The notes under the pieces were generated by a model. That model had not been told where the DNA came from. It was given only the letters and a program-made list of their open reading frames with translations, and did no database searches. Made by a program: the position numbers and the translations under genes. A DNA stretch of 41,495 nt from an uncultured Lachnospiraceae bacterium (GTDB lineage: Bacteria > Bacillota > Clostridia > Lachnospirales > Lachnospiraceae), in the NCBI GenBank assembly GCA_948470335.1, contig CAOKOL010000033.1:1-41495 (forward strand). Direction: 5' to 3'. Of this stretch, positions 7,846 to 15,781 are shown piece after piece; the first letter of the stretch is position 1, and every line of letters starts with the position of its first letter.

Positions 7846-8907
7846 TTACGTCCGTCTCATATGGTCCAGTTCCTTTTTCAGCGCATCCAGCAGCTCCCCT
7901 TCCGGCATCTTCCGGTCTTTCTCGCCTTTCTTAAACAGAATGCCTTCCCCGGCGCCGCCGGCAATACCCAGATCCGCCTCTTTTGCTTCCCCCGGCCCGT
8001 TGACAATACAGCCCATCACCGCCACCCTGATATCCAGATCGTCATAACCTGCCGCCAGCGTCTCCACCTGGTTGGCCAGACCGATCAGATCCAGCCTGGT
8101 TCTGCCGCAGGTAGGGCAGGACACCACCTCGATGCCGCCTTTCCGAAGCCCCAGCGTTTTTAAAATCCGTTTGGCCGTCTTCACTTCCTCCACCGGATCG
8201 CCGGTCAGAGACACTCTGACGGTATCGCCGATGCCCTGATACAGAATAATGCCCAGCCCCACGGAAGACTTGATCGTTCCGCTGTAAAGCGTTCCCGCCT
8301 CCGTAATCCCCACATGGAGGGGGTAGCGGGTCTGCCGGTCGATCAGCTCATGGGCCCGGACGCACATCAGCACATCCGAGGACTTGATGCTGATGACCAG
8401 ATTGTCGTAGCCCATGGACTCGATCAGGGCCGTTTTCTCCAGGGCGCTCTCCACCAGCCCCTCGGCCGTCACCCTGCCGTATTTCTCAATATATTTTTCT
8501 TCCAGAGAACCGCTGTTTACGCCCACCCGAATCGGAACATTCAGACGCTTTGCCTTTTCCACTACCGCCTGAACCCGTTTTGCATCGCCGATGTTTCCCG
8601 GATTGATACGGATTTTATCCGCCCCGTGCTCCATGGCGGCAATGGCCAGCTTATAATTAAAATGGATGTCCGCCACCAGCGGGATGCCGATCTGATTTTT
8701 GATCTGCGAAAGCGCTCTGGCCGCCTCCATCGTGGGCACCGCCACCCGGACGATCTCGCAGCCTGCGTCGGCAAGCCGCTTAATCTGCTCTGCGGTAGCC
8801 GCCGCATCCTCTGTTTTCGTGTTGCACATCGACTGAATCAGCACCGGATTCCCTGCGCCGATCACGCGGTTTCCGATTCTGATTTCCTTTGTATCGTTTC
8901 GGCTCAT
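7846..8907 (-). CDS. ispG: 4-hydroxy-3-methylbut-2-enyl diphosphate synthase (flavodoxin)
   Basis: IspG catalyses the reductive ring opening of methylerythritol cyclodiphosphate in the MEP pathway using a [4Fe-4S] cluster. The N-terminal TIM barrel is clear (IGNRVIGAGNPVLIQSMCNTKTED, then VADIHFNYKLAIAA), and the cluster domain holds SCPTCGRTRLDL and MGCIVNGPGEAKEADLGIAG. It is the short form of about 353 residues without the plant-type insert. I prefer the ATG at 8905-8907, which begins next to the conserved IGNRV strand and has GGGAGG twelve bases upstream; an in-frame ATG at 8944-8946 has only a weak site. The gene lies between rseP and polC. With dxr in the same block, this is an isoprenoid-synthesis cluster. 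Confidence 0.96.
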   Translation of the reverse strand: MSRNDTKEIRIGNRVIGAGNPVLIQSMCNTKTEDAAATAEQIKRLADAGCEIVRVAVPTMEAARALSQIKNQIGIPLVADIHFNYKLAIAAMEHGADKIRINPGNIGDAKRVQAVVEKAKRLNVPIRVGVNSGSLEEKYIEKYGRVTAEGLVESALEKTALIESMGYDNLVISIKSSDVLMCVRAHELIDRQTRYPLHVGITEAGTLYSGTIKSSVGLGIILYQGIGDTVRVSLTGDPVEEVKTAKRILKTLGLRKGGIEVVSCPTCGRTRLDLIGLANQVETLAAGYDDLDIRVAVMGCIVNGPGEAKEADLGIAGGAGEGILFKKGEKDRKMPEGELLDALKKELDHMRRT

Positions 8908-9012
8908 AGAAAACACTGTCCTCCCTGTCTGTCCGTTTTCAGTCATTCATGATTCCACAACATTTGCCCGTATTCTCCGACACTCCTGAAAATGTTTCTT
9001 CCCTGTTTCTTT

Positions 9013-10065
9013 CTACAGCAGCCGCACAATATCATGATACAGCACAAACACCATCAGCGCCATCAGAAGCACCATGCCCGCCATATGGACCATGCCTTCT
9101 TTCTCCGGATCGATGGGTTTTCCCCGCACCAGCTCGATCAGGAAGAAAAAGATTCTTCCCCCGTCCAGAGCCGGAAGGGGCAGAAGATTGACCACGCCCA
9201 GGTTTGCGCTTAACAGGATGCCGAAATTAATCAGATTCAGGAACACATAAAGCATGCCGTCCGGCTTGCTCTCCTCTACCATATCTGACATGGTGCTTAC
9301 CAGACCTACGGGCCCGGTCATGGACTCCGCGCCGATTTTTCCCTGAACCAGCATCCGCAGAGAAGTCAGCGTATAGCTGATCCAGTATTTTACCTCATAT
9401 GCGCTGTACCCCAGCGTCTCCAAAACCGACGTTTTATCCCGCTGGCCGGACACCTGAATCCCCATCATGTAAGTGCCCGTCTCCTCGTAATATTTGGGCG
9501 TTAAAAGCACCTGATGCTTTTCACCATCCCGCTCAAAGGTAACGGCCAGATCCTCTTTCTGATGAAGCGCCAGATACAGGCTGACCTCCCGGTAAATCTT
9601 AATATCCTGACCGTTGATCCGGGTAATCCGGTCGCCGGCCCGCATTCCCGCTTCCTGCGCCGGAAATCCCTCCATCACGCCGGACAGCACCGGCCGGTCA
9701 ATGCCCACCGTGCCGATTACAATCACCGAAAGCACAAAAGCCAGAAGAAAATTAAAAATCGGGCCTGCCGCAATCACGGCGATTCTTGCCCCGATCGGTT
9801 TATTCCGGAAGCTTTTCTCCGGAATGATATCGTATTCCTCCTCTGCCAGCTCATCCATCATCATGCAGGAGCCGCCCAGCGGAAACAGCTTCAAAGCATA
9901 GGTCGTCTCCCCCCGTTGAAAGCTGAACAGCTTCGGGCCAAAGCCCAGGGAAAATTCGATCACGCCGATGCCGTGCTTTTTCGCCAGAAGAAAATGTCCC
10001 ATCTCATGTATAAATACAATCATCCCAAATACCAGAATCGGCAACAGGATACTCAATGCTTCCAC
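9013..10065 (-). CDS. rseP: Site-2 intramembrane metalloprotease (RseP/RasP family)
   Basis: The 350-residue M50 protease has the zinc motif HEMGH (His20-Glu21-His24) in its first membrane helix, a PDZ domain in the middle (about 115-200, FPAQEAGMRAGDRITRINGQ) and the second active-site motif NLLPLPALDGGR in the third helix near residue 295. Family members cleave anti-sigma factors and leftover signal peptides inside the membrane. The GTG at 10063-10065 gives the listed start; a TTG five codons... more exactly four codons later has AGGTGG spaced better and may be the true one. The gene follows dxr by 13 bp and precedes ispG, the usual order in Clostridia. Confidence 0.95.
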   Translation of the reverse strand: MEALSILLPILVFGMIVFIHEMGHFLLAKKHGIGVIEFSLGFGPKLFSFQRGETTYALKLFPLGGSCMMMDELAEEEYDIIPEKSFRNKPIGARIAVIAAGPIFNFLLAFVLSVIVIGTVGIDRPVLSGVMEGFPAQEAGMRAGDRITRINGQDIKIYREVSLYLALHQKEDLAVTFERDGEKHQVLLTPKYYEETGTYMMGIQVSGQRDKTSVLETLGYSAYEVKYWISYTLTSLRMLVQGKIGAESMTGPVGLVSTMSDMVEESKPDGMLYVFLNLINFGILLSANLGVVNLLPLPALDGGRIFFFLIELVRGKPIDPEKEGMVHMAGMVLLMALMVFVLYHDIVRLL

Positions 10066-10078
10066 CTGCTTTCTATCA

Positions 10079-11221
10079 TTATGCTTTTACCCGCAGCAGC
10101 TCATAGGTTTCCGCCTCACAGTCAAGAATCTGCTCCACTGTGGGATGCGCAATCATCCGATGATTCTCCATCGCTTCCTCTATCATGTCGGTAATTGCCA
10201 GAAATCCGATTTTTCCGTCCAGAAACCGGCTTACGGCCCATTCATTGGCCGCGTTAAACACCGTGGGCACCGAGCCGCCTGCCCTGCCCGCCTGATAGGC
10301 CAGCGCCAGTCCGGGGAAATTTGTAAAATCCGGCGTCTCAAAGGTTATTTTCCCCAATGTTCCGAAGTCTAACCGGGCGCCCGGCAAATCTTTTCGCTCT
10401 TTTTCATAAAGAGCATACTGAATCGGCAGCTTCATGTCCGGCGTGCCAAGCTGGGCGATAATGCCGCCGTCCGCAAATTCCACCATGGAATGAATCACAC
10501 TCTGCGGCTGCACCACCACTTCAATCCGGTCAAAGTCCACGCCGAACAGCCACCGGGCCTCCATCACCTCAAGCCCCTTGTTTACCATGGTGGCCGAGTC
10601 AATCGTTATTTTCCGCCCCATCGACCAGTTGGGATGCTTCAGCGCATCCTCCGGCTTCACATCTCTCATCTGCTCCCTGGTCCGGCCCCGAAACGGCCCG
10701 CCGGAAGCCGTCAGCAGGATTCTGGAGATCCGGGCGGCATCCTCCCCTTTCAGGGACTGGAAAATGGCGCTGTGCTCACTGTCCACCGGATAGATCTTCA
10801 CGCCCGCTTTCTCTGCCAGGGGCATAATCAGATGTCCCGCAGTCACCAGCGTCTCTTTATTGGCCAGAGCGATATCCTTGCCCGCTTTTATGGCCGCAAT
10901 CGTGGGGCGGATACCGATCATGCCCACCACGGCCGTCACCACCATATCCGCCCGCTCCATGGAAGCCGCCTCTAAAAGCCCCTCCATGCCGGCGCACACT
11001 TTTACCTGCAGATCCTTAAGCTTTCCCGCAAGCTCTTTTGCCTTTTCCTCCTCCCAGACACAGACCATGTCCGGCAGAAACTCTCTGGCCTGGGCTTCCA
11101 GCAAAGCGATATTGCTCCTGGCCGCCAGCGCCGTCACCTGAATATCTTTATGATAACGTACAATTTCCAGGGTCTGGGTTCCGATCGAACCCGTAGAACC
11201 CAAAATGACGATTTTCTTCAT
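10079..11221 (-). CDS. dxr: 1-deoxy-D-xylulose 5-phosphate reductoisomerase
   Basis: Dxr (380 aa) makes methylerythritol phosphate, the committed MEP-pathway intermediate, with NADPH and a divalent metal. The N-terminal Rossmann motif is ILGSTGSIGTQTLEIVR; NKETLVTAG, the metal site VDSEHSAIFQ and the substrate loop TASGGPFRGR follow, then HPNWSMGRKITIDSATMVNKGLEVMEA, and the C-terminal helical domain. Length is normal. AAGAAGG three bases upstream supports the ATG. Neighbours are cdsA upstream (88 bp) and rseP downstream (13 bp). Confidence 0.98.
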   Translation of the reverse strand: MKKIVILGSTGSIGTQTLEIVRYHKDIQVTALAARSNIALLEAQAREFLPDMVCVWEEEKAKELAGKLKDLQVKVCAGMEGLLEAASMERADMVVTAVVGMIGIRPTIAAIKAGKDIALANKETLVTAGHLIMPLAEKAGVKIYPVDSEHSAIFQSLKGEDAARISRILLTASGGPFRGRTREQMRDVKPEDALKHPNWSMGRKITIDSATMVNKGLEVMEARWLFGVDFDRIEVVVQPQSVIHSMVEFADGGIIAQLGTPDMKLPIQYALYEKERKDLPGARLDFGTLGKITFETPDFTNFPGLALAYQAGRAGGSVPTVFNAANEWAVSRFLDGKIGFLAITDMIEEAMENHRMIAHPTVEQILDCEAETYELLRVKA

Positions 11222-11309
11222 GAACCTTCTTTCTGCCTTTCCGAAACCGTTTCGTAAAATCTACTTTCACGGATGTTTCTTAAAAATTTTATCCTATGTT
11301 CCCGGAAGC

Positions 11310-12146
11310 TCACCCAAACAGCGTGGGAAAATACATTTCTCCATACTGTACGCACCGGATCGTCACATAGATGGCCGGAGCCACAAAGATCACGCTGTCA
11401 AACCGGTCCAGAATCCCGCCGTGTCCGGGAATCAGCTTCCCGTAATCTTTCACGTCATGATTCCGCTTGATGGCCGAAGCCGCCAGATCCCCGATCTGGG
11501 AAATCCCCGCCCCCACCAGACAGACGATGCCGCAGCCGATCACCGCATGTTCCACCGGAATCTGCTCCGCAAAAACGGCGCCGTAGATCATTCCCAGTAT
11601 CATTGCCCCCAGGGCGCCGCCCACGGCGCCCTCCACGGATTTTTTCGGGCTGAGCACCGGCGCCATCTTATGTCTGCCAAACAGCATCCCGATACAGTAC
11701 GCGCAGGTATCGCTGCCCCAGGAGCCCAGAAAAATCAGCCAGACCAGATAAATGCCGCCGTTCAGCATCCGGGTCAGATAGACATACATCAGCATCACAT
11801 GCACATAAAACAGGCCGAAAAAGGCCATAATCACCTGCTCTGTCTGATATTTGGGAAAGGAAAACACATAAACCGCCAGAAACAGCACCAGAAACAGGCA
11901 GAAAAAGTAAACCGGAACATGATCGGAACCGGGCACCCATAAAAGGCGCAGGCTGTACAGCACGGCGGCCGTATAGCCCATCACCCCCAGCGGCTGATTC
12001 TGAATCTTCACCACCCGGTACAGCTCATAGAGGCCGATCAGAGAAACCGCCGTCAGACAGCCCCACAGCCAGGGGCCTCCCGTCACCAGAAAGATTACCG
12101 CTAATACTACTAATATGATGCCGCTGCGCAATCTAATCCAAAACAT
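11310..12146 (-). CDS. cdsA: Phosphatidate cytidylyltransferase
   Basis: CdsA (278 aa) is an integral membrane enzyme that forms CDP-diacylglycerol from phosphatidate and CTP, the precursor of anionic phospholipids. About eight hydrophobic segments are visible, and the C-terminal signature is present: SAIKRNHDVKDYGKLIPGHGGILDRFDS, preceded by KKSVEGAVGG. The ATG begins one base after the uppS stop codon, so translation of the two is probably coupled. Confidence 0.97.
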   Translation of the reverse strand: MFWIRLRSGIILVVLAVIFLVTGGPWLWGCLTAVSLIGLYELYRVVKIQNQPLGVMGYTAAVLYSLRLLWVPGSDHVPVYFFCLFLVLFLAVYVFSFPKYQTEQVIMAFFGLFYVHVMLMYVYLTRMLNGGIYLVWLIFLGSWGSDTCAYCIGMLFGRHKMAPVLSPKKSVEGAVGGALGAMILGMIYGAVFAEQIPVEHAVIGCGIVCLVGAGISQIGDLAASAIKRNHDVKDYGKLIPGHGGILDRFDSVIFVAPAIYVTIRCVQYGEMYFPTLFG

Positions 12147-12147
12147 G

Positions 12148-12864
12148 CTATTTTACGCCTCCAAAACGCCTGTCTCTTTTATTGTATTTTTCAATGGCCC
12201 TGATCAGCTCGTCCTTATTAAAATCAGGCCACAGCATGTCCGTAAAATAAAACTCCGTGTAGGCAAGCTGCCAGAGCAGATAATTGGACAGACGCTGCTC
12301 CCCGCTGGTGCGGATCAGAAGATCCGGGTCAGGAATGTCCGCCGTGTCCAGATAGCCGGAAAACCGCCCTTCGTCAAGCTGCTCCGCTGTCAGCTCCCCC
12401 GCCGCAAAGTCATTCAGCATTTTCCGGGCCGCCCGGACGATCTCATCTCTGCTGCCATAGTTGACGGCAATCACAAAGGTCAGACCGGTATTCCCGGCCG
12501 TCTCATTTTCCAGGCGGCTGATGCCCTCTATAATATCCTGAGCGAACCGGCTGCGCTCGCCGATCATTTTCACCCGCACATTGTTTTTCTTCGCAATGCC
12601 CAAGAGCCGTTTCATATAATAGCGGAAAAGCTGCATCAGAGCGCCCACCTCATCCTCCGAGCGCTTCCAGTTCTCCGTGGAAAAGCCGTATACCGTCAGA
12701 TACCGGATGCCCAGCCGGGCGGCGTCCTCCACGGTCCGCTCCACCACCTTGCAGCCCTCCGCATGGCCCATGTTTCTGGGCAGTCCTCTTTTTTTTGCCC
12801 ATCTGCCGTTTCCGTCCAGAATAATCGCCACATGGGCGGGAATCCTTAATTGTTCTTCAGACAC
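12148..12864 (-). CDS. uppS: Isoprenyl transferase (undecaprenyl diphosphate synthase)
   Basis: This cis-prenyltransferase (238 aa) condenses isopentenyl diphosphate onto farnesyl diphosphate to give the C55 carrier for peptidoglycan. It has the P-loop-like HVAIILDGNGRWAKKRGLPRNMGHAEG with catalytic Asp and the conserved ISTSGEQRLSN-type end (DLLIRTSGEQRLSNYLLWQLAYTEFYF). The start is a GTG at 12862-12864, with GGGAGG eleven bases upstream. It opens the uppS-cdsA-dxr-rseP-ispG-polC run. Confidence 0.97.
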   Translation of the reverse strand: MSEEQLRIPAHVAIILDGNGRWAKKRGLPRNMGHAEGCKVVERTVEDAARLGIRYLTVYGFSTENWKRSEDEVGALMQLFRYYMKRLLGIAKKNNVRVKMIGERSRFAQDIIEGISRLENETAGNTGLTFVIAVNYGSRDEIVRAARKMLNDFAAGELTAEQLDEGRFSGYLDTADIPDPDLLIRTSGEQRLSNYLLWQLAYTEFYFTDMLWPDFNKDELIRAIEKYNKRDRRFGGVK

Positions 12865-12958
12865 TTTCTTTTATCCTCCCATTGATCCGGTGTACGCCCG
12901 AGCTCTCCCTGCGCCGGTTTCTCGCGGCCGGGGAAACTTTTACGCCTGCATTCACCGA

Positions 12959-13018
12959 TAAAAAGGACTATTTTATGACAGCATCACAAAAAGCGCCATA
13001 AAACAGTCCCCCCTTTTT
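12959..13018 (-). terminator. Hairpin terminator between frr and uppS
   Basis: A 13-bp stem with one mismatch, GGACTATTTTATG (12965-12977) and CATAAAACAGTCC (12997-13009), is flanked by A and T runs on both sides. On the minus strand it ends in TTTTT, so it can stop pyrH-frr transcripts. The remaining 12865-13083 gap holds no gene; a uppS promoter should lie there but I see no strong one. Confidence 0.7.
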
Positions 13019-13083
13019 TACGCCAAATCTTCTCACAAACGCTTACGGAACCTGAAAAACAAAGGCTCCCGCGGTACGGCAAA

Positions 13084-13638
13084 CTATACGGTCAGAATCT
13101 CTTTGGTCTTTTCTTCCACTTCCTTATCGATCTTTGCCACATACTTATCCGTCATCTTCTGCATATCTTCTTCGGCGATCTTCTGTTCATCCTCGGAAAT
13201 CTCACCGGCTTTCTGGGTTTTCTTGATCGTCTCCATGGCGTCCCGGCGGATATTCCGGATCGCCACCTTCATGGCGTCCCCTTTTTTCTTCACGTCTTTG
13301 GCCAGTTCTTTTCTCCTGTCCTCCGTCAGTTCGGGGAATACCAGCCGGATCACGGAACCGTCATTATTCGGATTAATGCCCAGATCCGAAGTCTGGATCG
13401 CTTTCTCAATCACTTTCATCGTTGACTTGTCCCAGGGCTGGATCAGCAGCATCCTGGCTTCCGGCACAGATACATTTGCCATCTGCTGGATCGGCGTGGG
13501 CACGCCGTAATAGTCCACTCTGATTTTGTCCAGCACGCGGGGATTTGCCCGGCCGGCTCTGATGCCCATATATTCCTGGATCAGATTATTCAGACTTTTC
13601 TCCATCTTCTCCTCAAATTCCAATAACTTTTCTTCCAT
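13084..13638 (-). CDS. frr: Ribosome recycling factor
   Basis: Frr (184 aa) splits post-termination ribosomes together with EF-G. The family pattern is complete: ENLIQEY-type start, GIRAGRANPRVLDKIRVDYYG, TPIQQMANVSVPEARMLLIQPWDKS, and the C-terminal helix (EDEQKIAEEDMQKMTDKYVAKIDKEVEEKTKEIL). Length is standard. It lies 46 bp after pyrH, with which it is probably co-transcribed, and before a terminator. Confidence 0.98.
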   Translation of the reverse strand: MEEKLLEFEEKMEKSLNNLIQEYMGIRAGRANPRVLDKIRVDYYGVPTPIQQMANVSVPEARMLLIQPWDKSTMKVIEKAIQTSDLGINPNNDGSVIRLVFPELTEDRRKELAKDVKKKGDAMKVAIRNIRRDAMETIKKTQKAGEISEDEQKIAEEDMQKMTDKYVAKIDKEVEEKTKEILTV

Positions 13639-13684
13639 CTGTGTTATCCTCCGTTTTTCATATAATTTATATACGCCAGCTTTT

Positions 13685-14392
13685 TTAGTCTACCGTCACC
13701 CTGGTTCCCGTGATCTCGCCTTTCATCGCGCGCACGATGCTGTCCGGCTCATCCAGACCAAACACCGCCATGGGCACATGGTTGTCCATACACATGACGG
13801 ATGCCGTCAGATCTACCACCGCCAGCTGCTTATGGATCACTTCCTGAATAGACACCGTATCATATTTTTTCGCATTCGGATTCACCTTCGGGTCGCTGTC
13901 ATAAACGCCGTCCACAGCCTTGGCCAGCAGAATCACATCCGCTTCCATCTCAATCGCCCGCAGCGCCACGCCCGTATCCGTGGAAAAATACGGATGCCCC
14001 GTACCGCCGGCAAAAAAGATGACGCAGCCCTTCGCGAAGCCTTCGTTTGCCTGATCCTTGGAAAACAGCTCCGTCATGGAACCGCAGGCAAACGGCGTGA
14101 AAATCCGGGTCTTCATACCCTCGCTGCGAAAGATCTCCGAGACATAAATCGCATTCATCACCGTGGCCAGCATCCCGATCTGATCCGCTTTTGTCCGGTC
14201 AATGGCCTCGCTGGTCCGGCCCCGCCAGAAGTTTCCTCCGCCGATCACCACACCGACCTGAACGCCTTCTTTCACGGACACAGCCACCTGCTTCGCCACT
14301 TTGCGGCACACTTCCTCGTCAAACCCGGTTTTCTTCTCGCCGGCCAAAGCCTCCCCGCTCAGCTTCAAAAGGACTCTTTTCGCTTTTTCCAT
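13685..14392 (-). CDS. pyrH: UMP kinase
   Basis: PyrH (235 aa) phosphorylates UMP to UDP as a hexamer of the amino-acid kinase fold. The start VLLKLSGEALAG, the GGGNFWRG motif, the DQIGMLATVMNA helix, and DTGVALRAIEMEADVILLAKAVDGVYDSDPK are all diagnostic. AAAGAGGA lies four bases before the ATG. It is first in a pyrH-frr unit with its own promoter; tsf and rpsB, often next to pyrH, are not here. Confidence 0.98.
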   Translation of the reverse strand: MEKAKRVLLKLSGEALAGEKKTGFDEEVCRKVAKQVAVSVKEGVQVGVVIGGGNFWRGRTSEAIDRTKADQIGMLATVMNAIYVSEIFRSEGMKTRIFTPFACGSMTELFSKDQANEGFAKGCVIFFAGGTGHPYFSTDTGVALRAIEMEADVILLAKAVDGVYDSDPKVNPNAKKYDTVSIQEVIHKQLAVVDLTASVMCMDNHVPMAVFGLDEPDSIVRAMKGEITGTRVTVD

Positions 14393-14452
14393 CGTTTCCT
14401 CTTTCTAACGCATACACAGCGCCATAACTGTTCATATTCAATGCTTTTTTCT

Positions 14453-14480
14453 ATTATAACACAAATCGGATAATTGTAAA
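14453..14480 (-). promoter_or_regulatory. Promoter of pyrH-frr
   Basis: Minus-strand TTTACA (14475-14480), 16-bp spacer and TATAAT (14453-14458) with an extended TG two bases before the -10 box. The leader is about 50 nt. Confidence 0.75.
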
Positions 14481-14534
14481 TGCGGAAAATCTCCGGATCA
14501 GACACGGCCAGATACCGGGACAAAAGGCGGCCGC

Positions 14535-14930
14535 TTATGGCTTCATATAAGCGCTGCTCCATTTGGCAATCTCCGCAAATACGGCTTTCAGCGCATTTCC
14601 CCCTTCGGTCAGAGAATACTCCACATGGGGCGGAATCTCGTTAAACTGTTCCCTGTGTACCAGCCCGTATTCTTCCAGTTTGCGCAGCGTCGCTGACAGC
14701 ATGGTTTTGGAAATGCCGGGAACATGCTTCTGCAGCTCCCCGAAACGCAGGGAATGAAAGGTAAACAGCATAAACAGAACCTGAACATTCCATTTTCCCT
14801 CAAAAATAAACATCGCCTTTGTCACCGGACAGCTCACGGGGCACCGGCACTGCTCCGTACTTACTTTCGGATCGTCCGTATCGGCCAGCGCACGGTGTAT
14901 GAGACAGTCCATTCTCTCGTCATTCATCAT
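14535..14930 (-). CDS. HxlR-family (DUF24) transcriptional regulator
   Basis: The 131-residue protein has the MarR-like winged helix of the HxlR family: CPVTKAMFIFEGKWNVQVLF, then LRFGELQKHVPGISKTMLSATLRKLEEYGLVHRE and the wing PHVEYSLTEGGNALKAV. Members often sense electrophiles or oxidants through a cysteine before the first helix; here CRCPVSCPV gives three cysteines in that place. It is transcribed away from a PPOX-fold protein gene 303 bp to the right, a common arrangement in which the regulator controls its neighbour. A possible decayed copy of the hairpin repeat lies upstream of its start. Confidence 0.9.
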   Translation of the reverse strand: MMNDERMDCLIHRALADTDDPKVSTEQCRCPVSCPVTKAMFIFEGKWNVQVLFMLFTFHSLRFGELQKHVPGISKTMLSATLRKLEEYGLVHREQFNEIPPHVEYSLTEGGNALKAVFAEIAKWSSAYMKP

Positions 14931-14956
14931 GTCCTCTTTTCATCATATGAGATTTT

Positions 14957-15028
14957 GCAGTTTCCCTTAACCTGAAAAAATTTCCGGCCGCTGCCTGCGT
15001 CCCCAGCTCTCTCCGGCGTCCGTATGAC
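14957..15028 (-). repeat. Possible decayed copy of the hairpin repeat
   Basis: Minus-strand GACGC-aggCAGCGGC, then GGAAATT and GGTTAAGGG, follow the same order as GACGCTTCAGCGGCTG, AAAATT and GATTAAGGGG in the 41.3-kb copies. The apical CGC/GCG stem (14989-14991 with 14997-14999) is kept but the outer stems are not. The assignment is tentative. Confidence 0.35.
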
Positions 15029-15043
15029 ATGCCGCCTTCTTTC

Positions 15044-15121
15044 AGTACGGTTCATCGTACCATGTCAGATTTTTTTGCCTACTTGTTATTTTTTCCAGAC
15101 ATGGTATGCTTATTGTACCAT
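15044..15121 (+). promoter_or_regulatory. Divergent control region: promoter and two candidate HxlR sites
   Basis: The 303-bp gap 14931-15233 has no gene. On the plus strand TTGTTA (15083-15088) and TATGCT (15105-15110) are 16 bp apart. ATGGTA-N9-TACCAT (15101-15121) covers this -10 box, and a related imperfect copy, TACGGT-N6-TACCAT (15046-15063), lies 38 bp upstream. Paired ATGGTA/TACCAT elements are plausible binding sites of the divergent regulator; this is inferred from position and symmetry. Confidence 0.5.
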
Positions 15122-15233
15122 ATCTCATCTGAAAAGCACAGCGCATTTTCACCGGCAGTTGATACTGTTTTTTTGCGGCGGATCAGCGCGGTGCGGATGA
15201 CAAAAGCAAAAAACAAAAAGGAGAGAGTAAGAC

Positions 15234-15629
15234 ATGAGCAAATTAAATGATTTTTTAACGGAAGCAGGCGTTTTCTTTCTGGCCACCGCCGACGGCAGCC
15301 AGCCCAAACTGCGTCCGTTAGGCGCACATTTTGAGATGGACGGCAAGGTGCTGTTCGGCGTAGGCGATTTCAAGGACGTTTACAAACAGATGGTTGCAAA
15401 CCCTCTGGTGGAGATTTCCGCCGCCAAACCGGACGGAAAATGGCTGCGCTACACCGGAAAAGCCGTATTCGACACCGACCCCAAATACGCCGCCGCCATG
15501 CTGGAAGCCCTGCCCCAGTTAAAAGAAATTTATAATGAAAAAACCGGCCACAAGCTGGCCATGTTCCATCTGGAGGATGCCACCGCAGTCGTAATTCCCA
15601 TGATGGGACCGGGAGAACCCATCGAATAA
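15234..15629 (+). CDS. Pyridoxamine 5'-phosphate oxidase-fold flavin-binding protein
   Basis: The 131-residue protein fits the PNPOx-like split-barrel family of small FMN/F420-type proteins: FFLATADGSQPKLRPLGAHFEMDGKVLFGVGDFKDVYKQMVANPLVEISAAKPDGKWLRYTGKAVF. The conserved xRP motif (KLRPLG) and KxVxxQ/ANP region are seen. The physiological substrate is unknown; related clostridial proteins are annotated only as oxidoreductases. The ATG has AAGGAGAG nine bases upstream. It is read divergently from an HxlR regulator and ends in a strong terminator, so it is a single-gene unit probably induced when that regulator is modified. Confidence 0.9.
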   Translation: MSKLNDFLTEAGVFFLATADGSQPKLRPLGAHFEMDGKVLFGVGDFKDVYKQMVANPLVEISAAKPDGKWLRYTGKAVFDTDPKYAAAMLEALPQLKEIYNEKTGHKLAMFHLEDATAVVIPMMGPGEPIE

Positions 15630-15667
15630 AACGGATACTCCCAGGAACCTGCCCGGTAAAAGTCAAA

Positions 15668-15709
15668 TCCGGCAAAACGCATGGTGACGCGTTTTGCCGG
15701 ATTCTTTTT
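15668..15709 (+). terminator. Intrinsic terminator of the PPOX-fold gene
   Basis: TCCGGCAAAACGC (15668-15680) pairs perfectly with GCGTTTTGCCGGA (15689-15701), followed by TTCTTTTT. Confidence 0.92.
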
Positions 15710-15781
15710 CCACGCTGCCTGTATACAAAGCGATACCCGGACAGATCCCATCCCGCCGGTCCGCGCAAAAGACAGGCGGGC

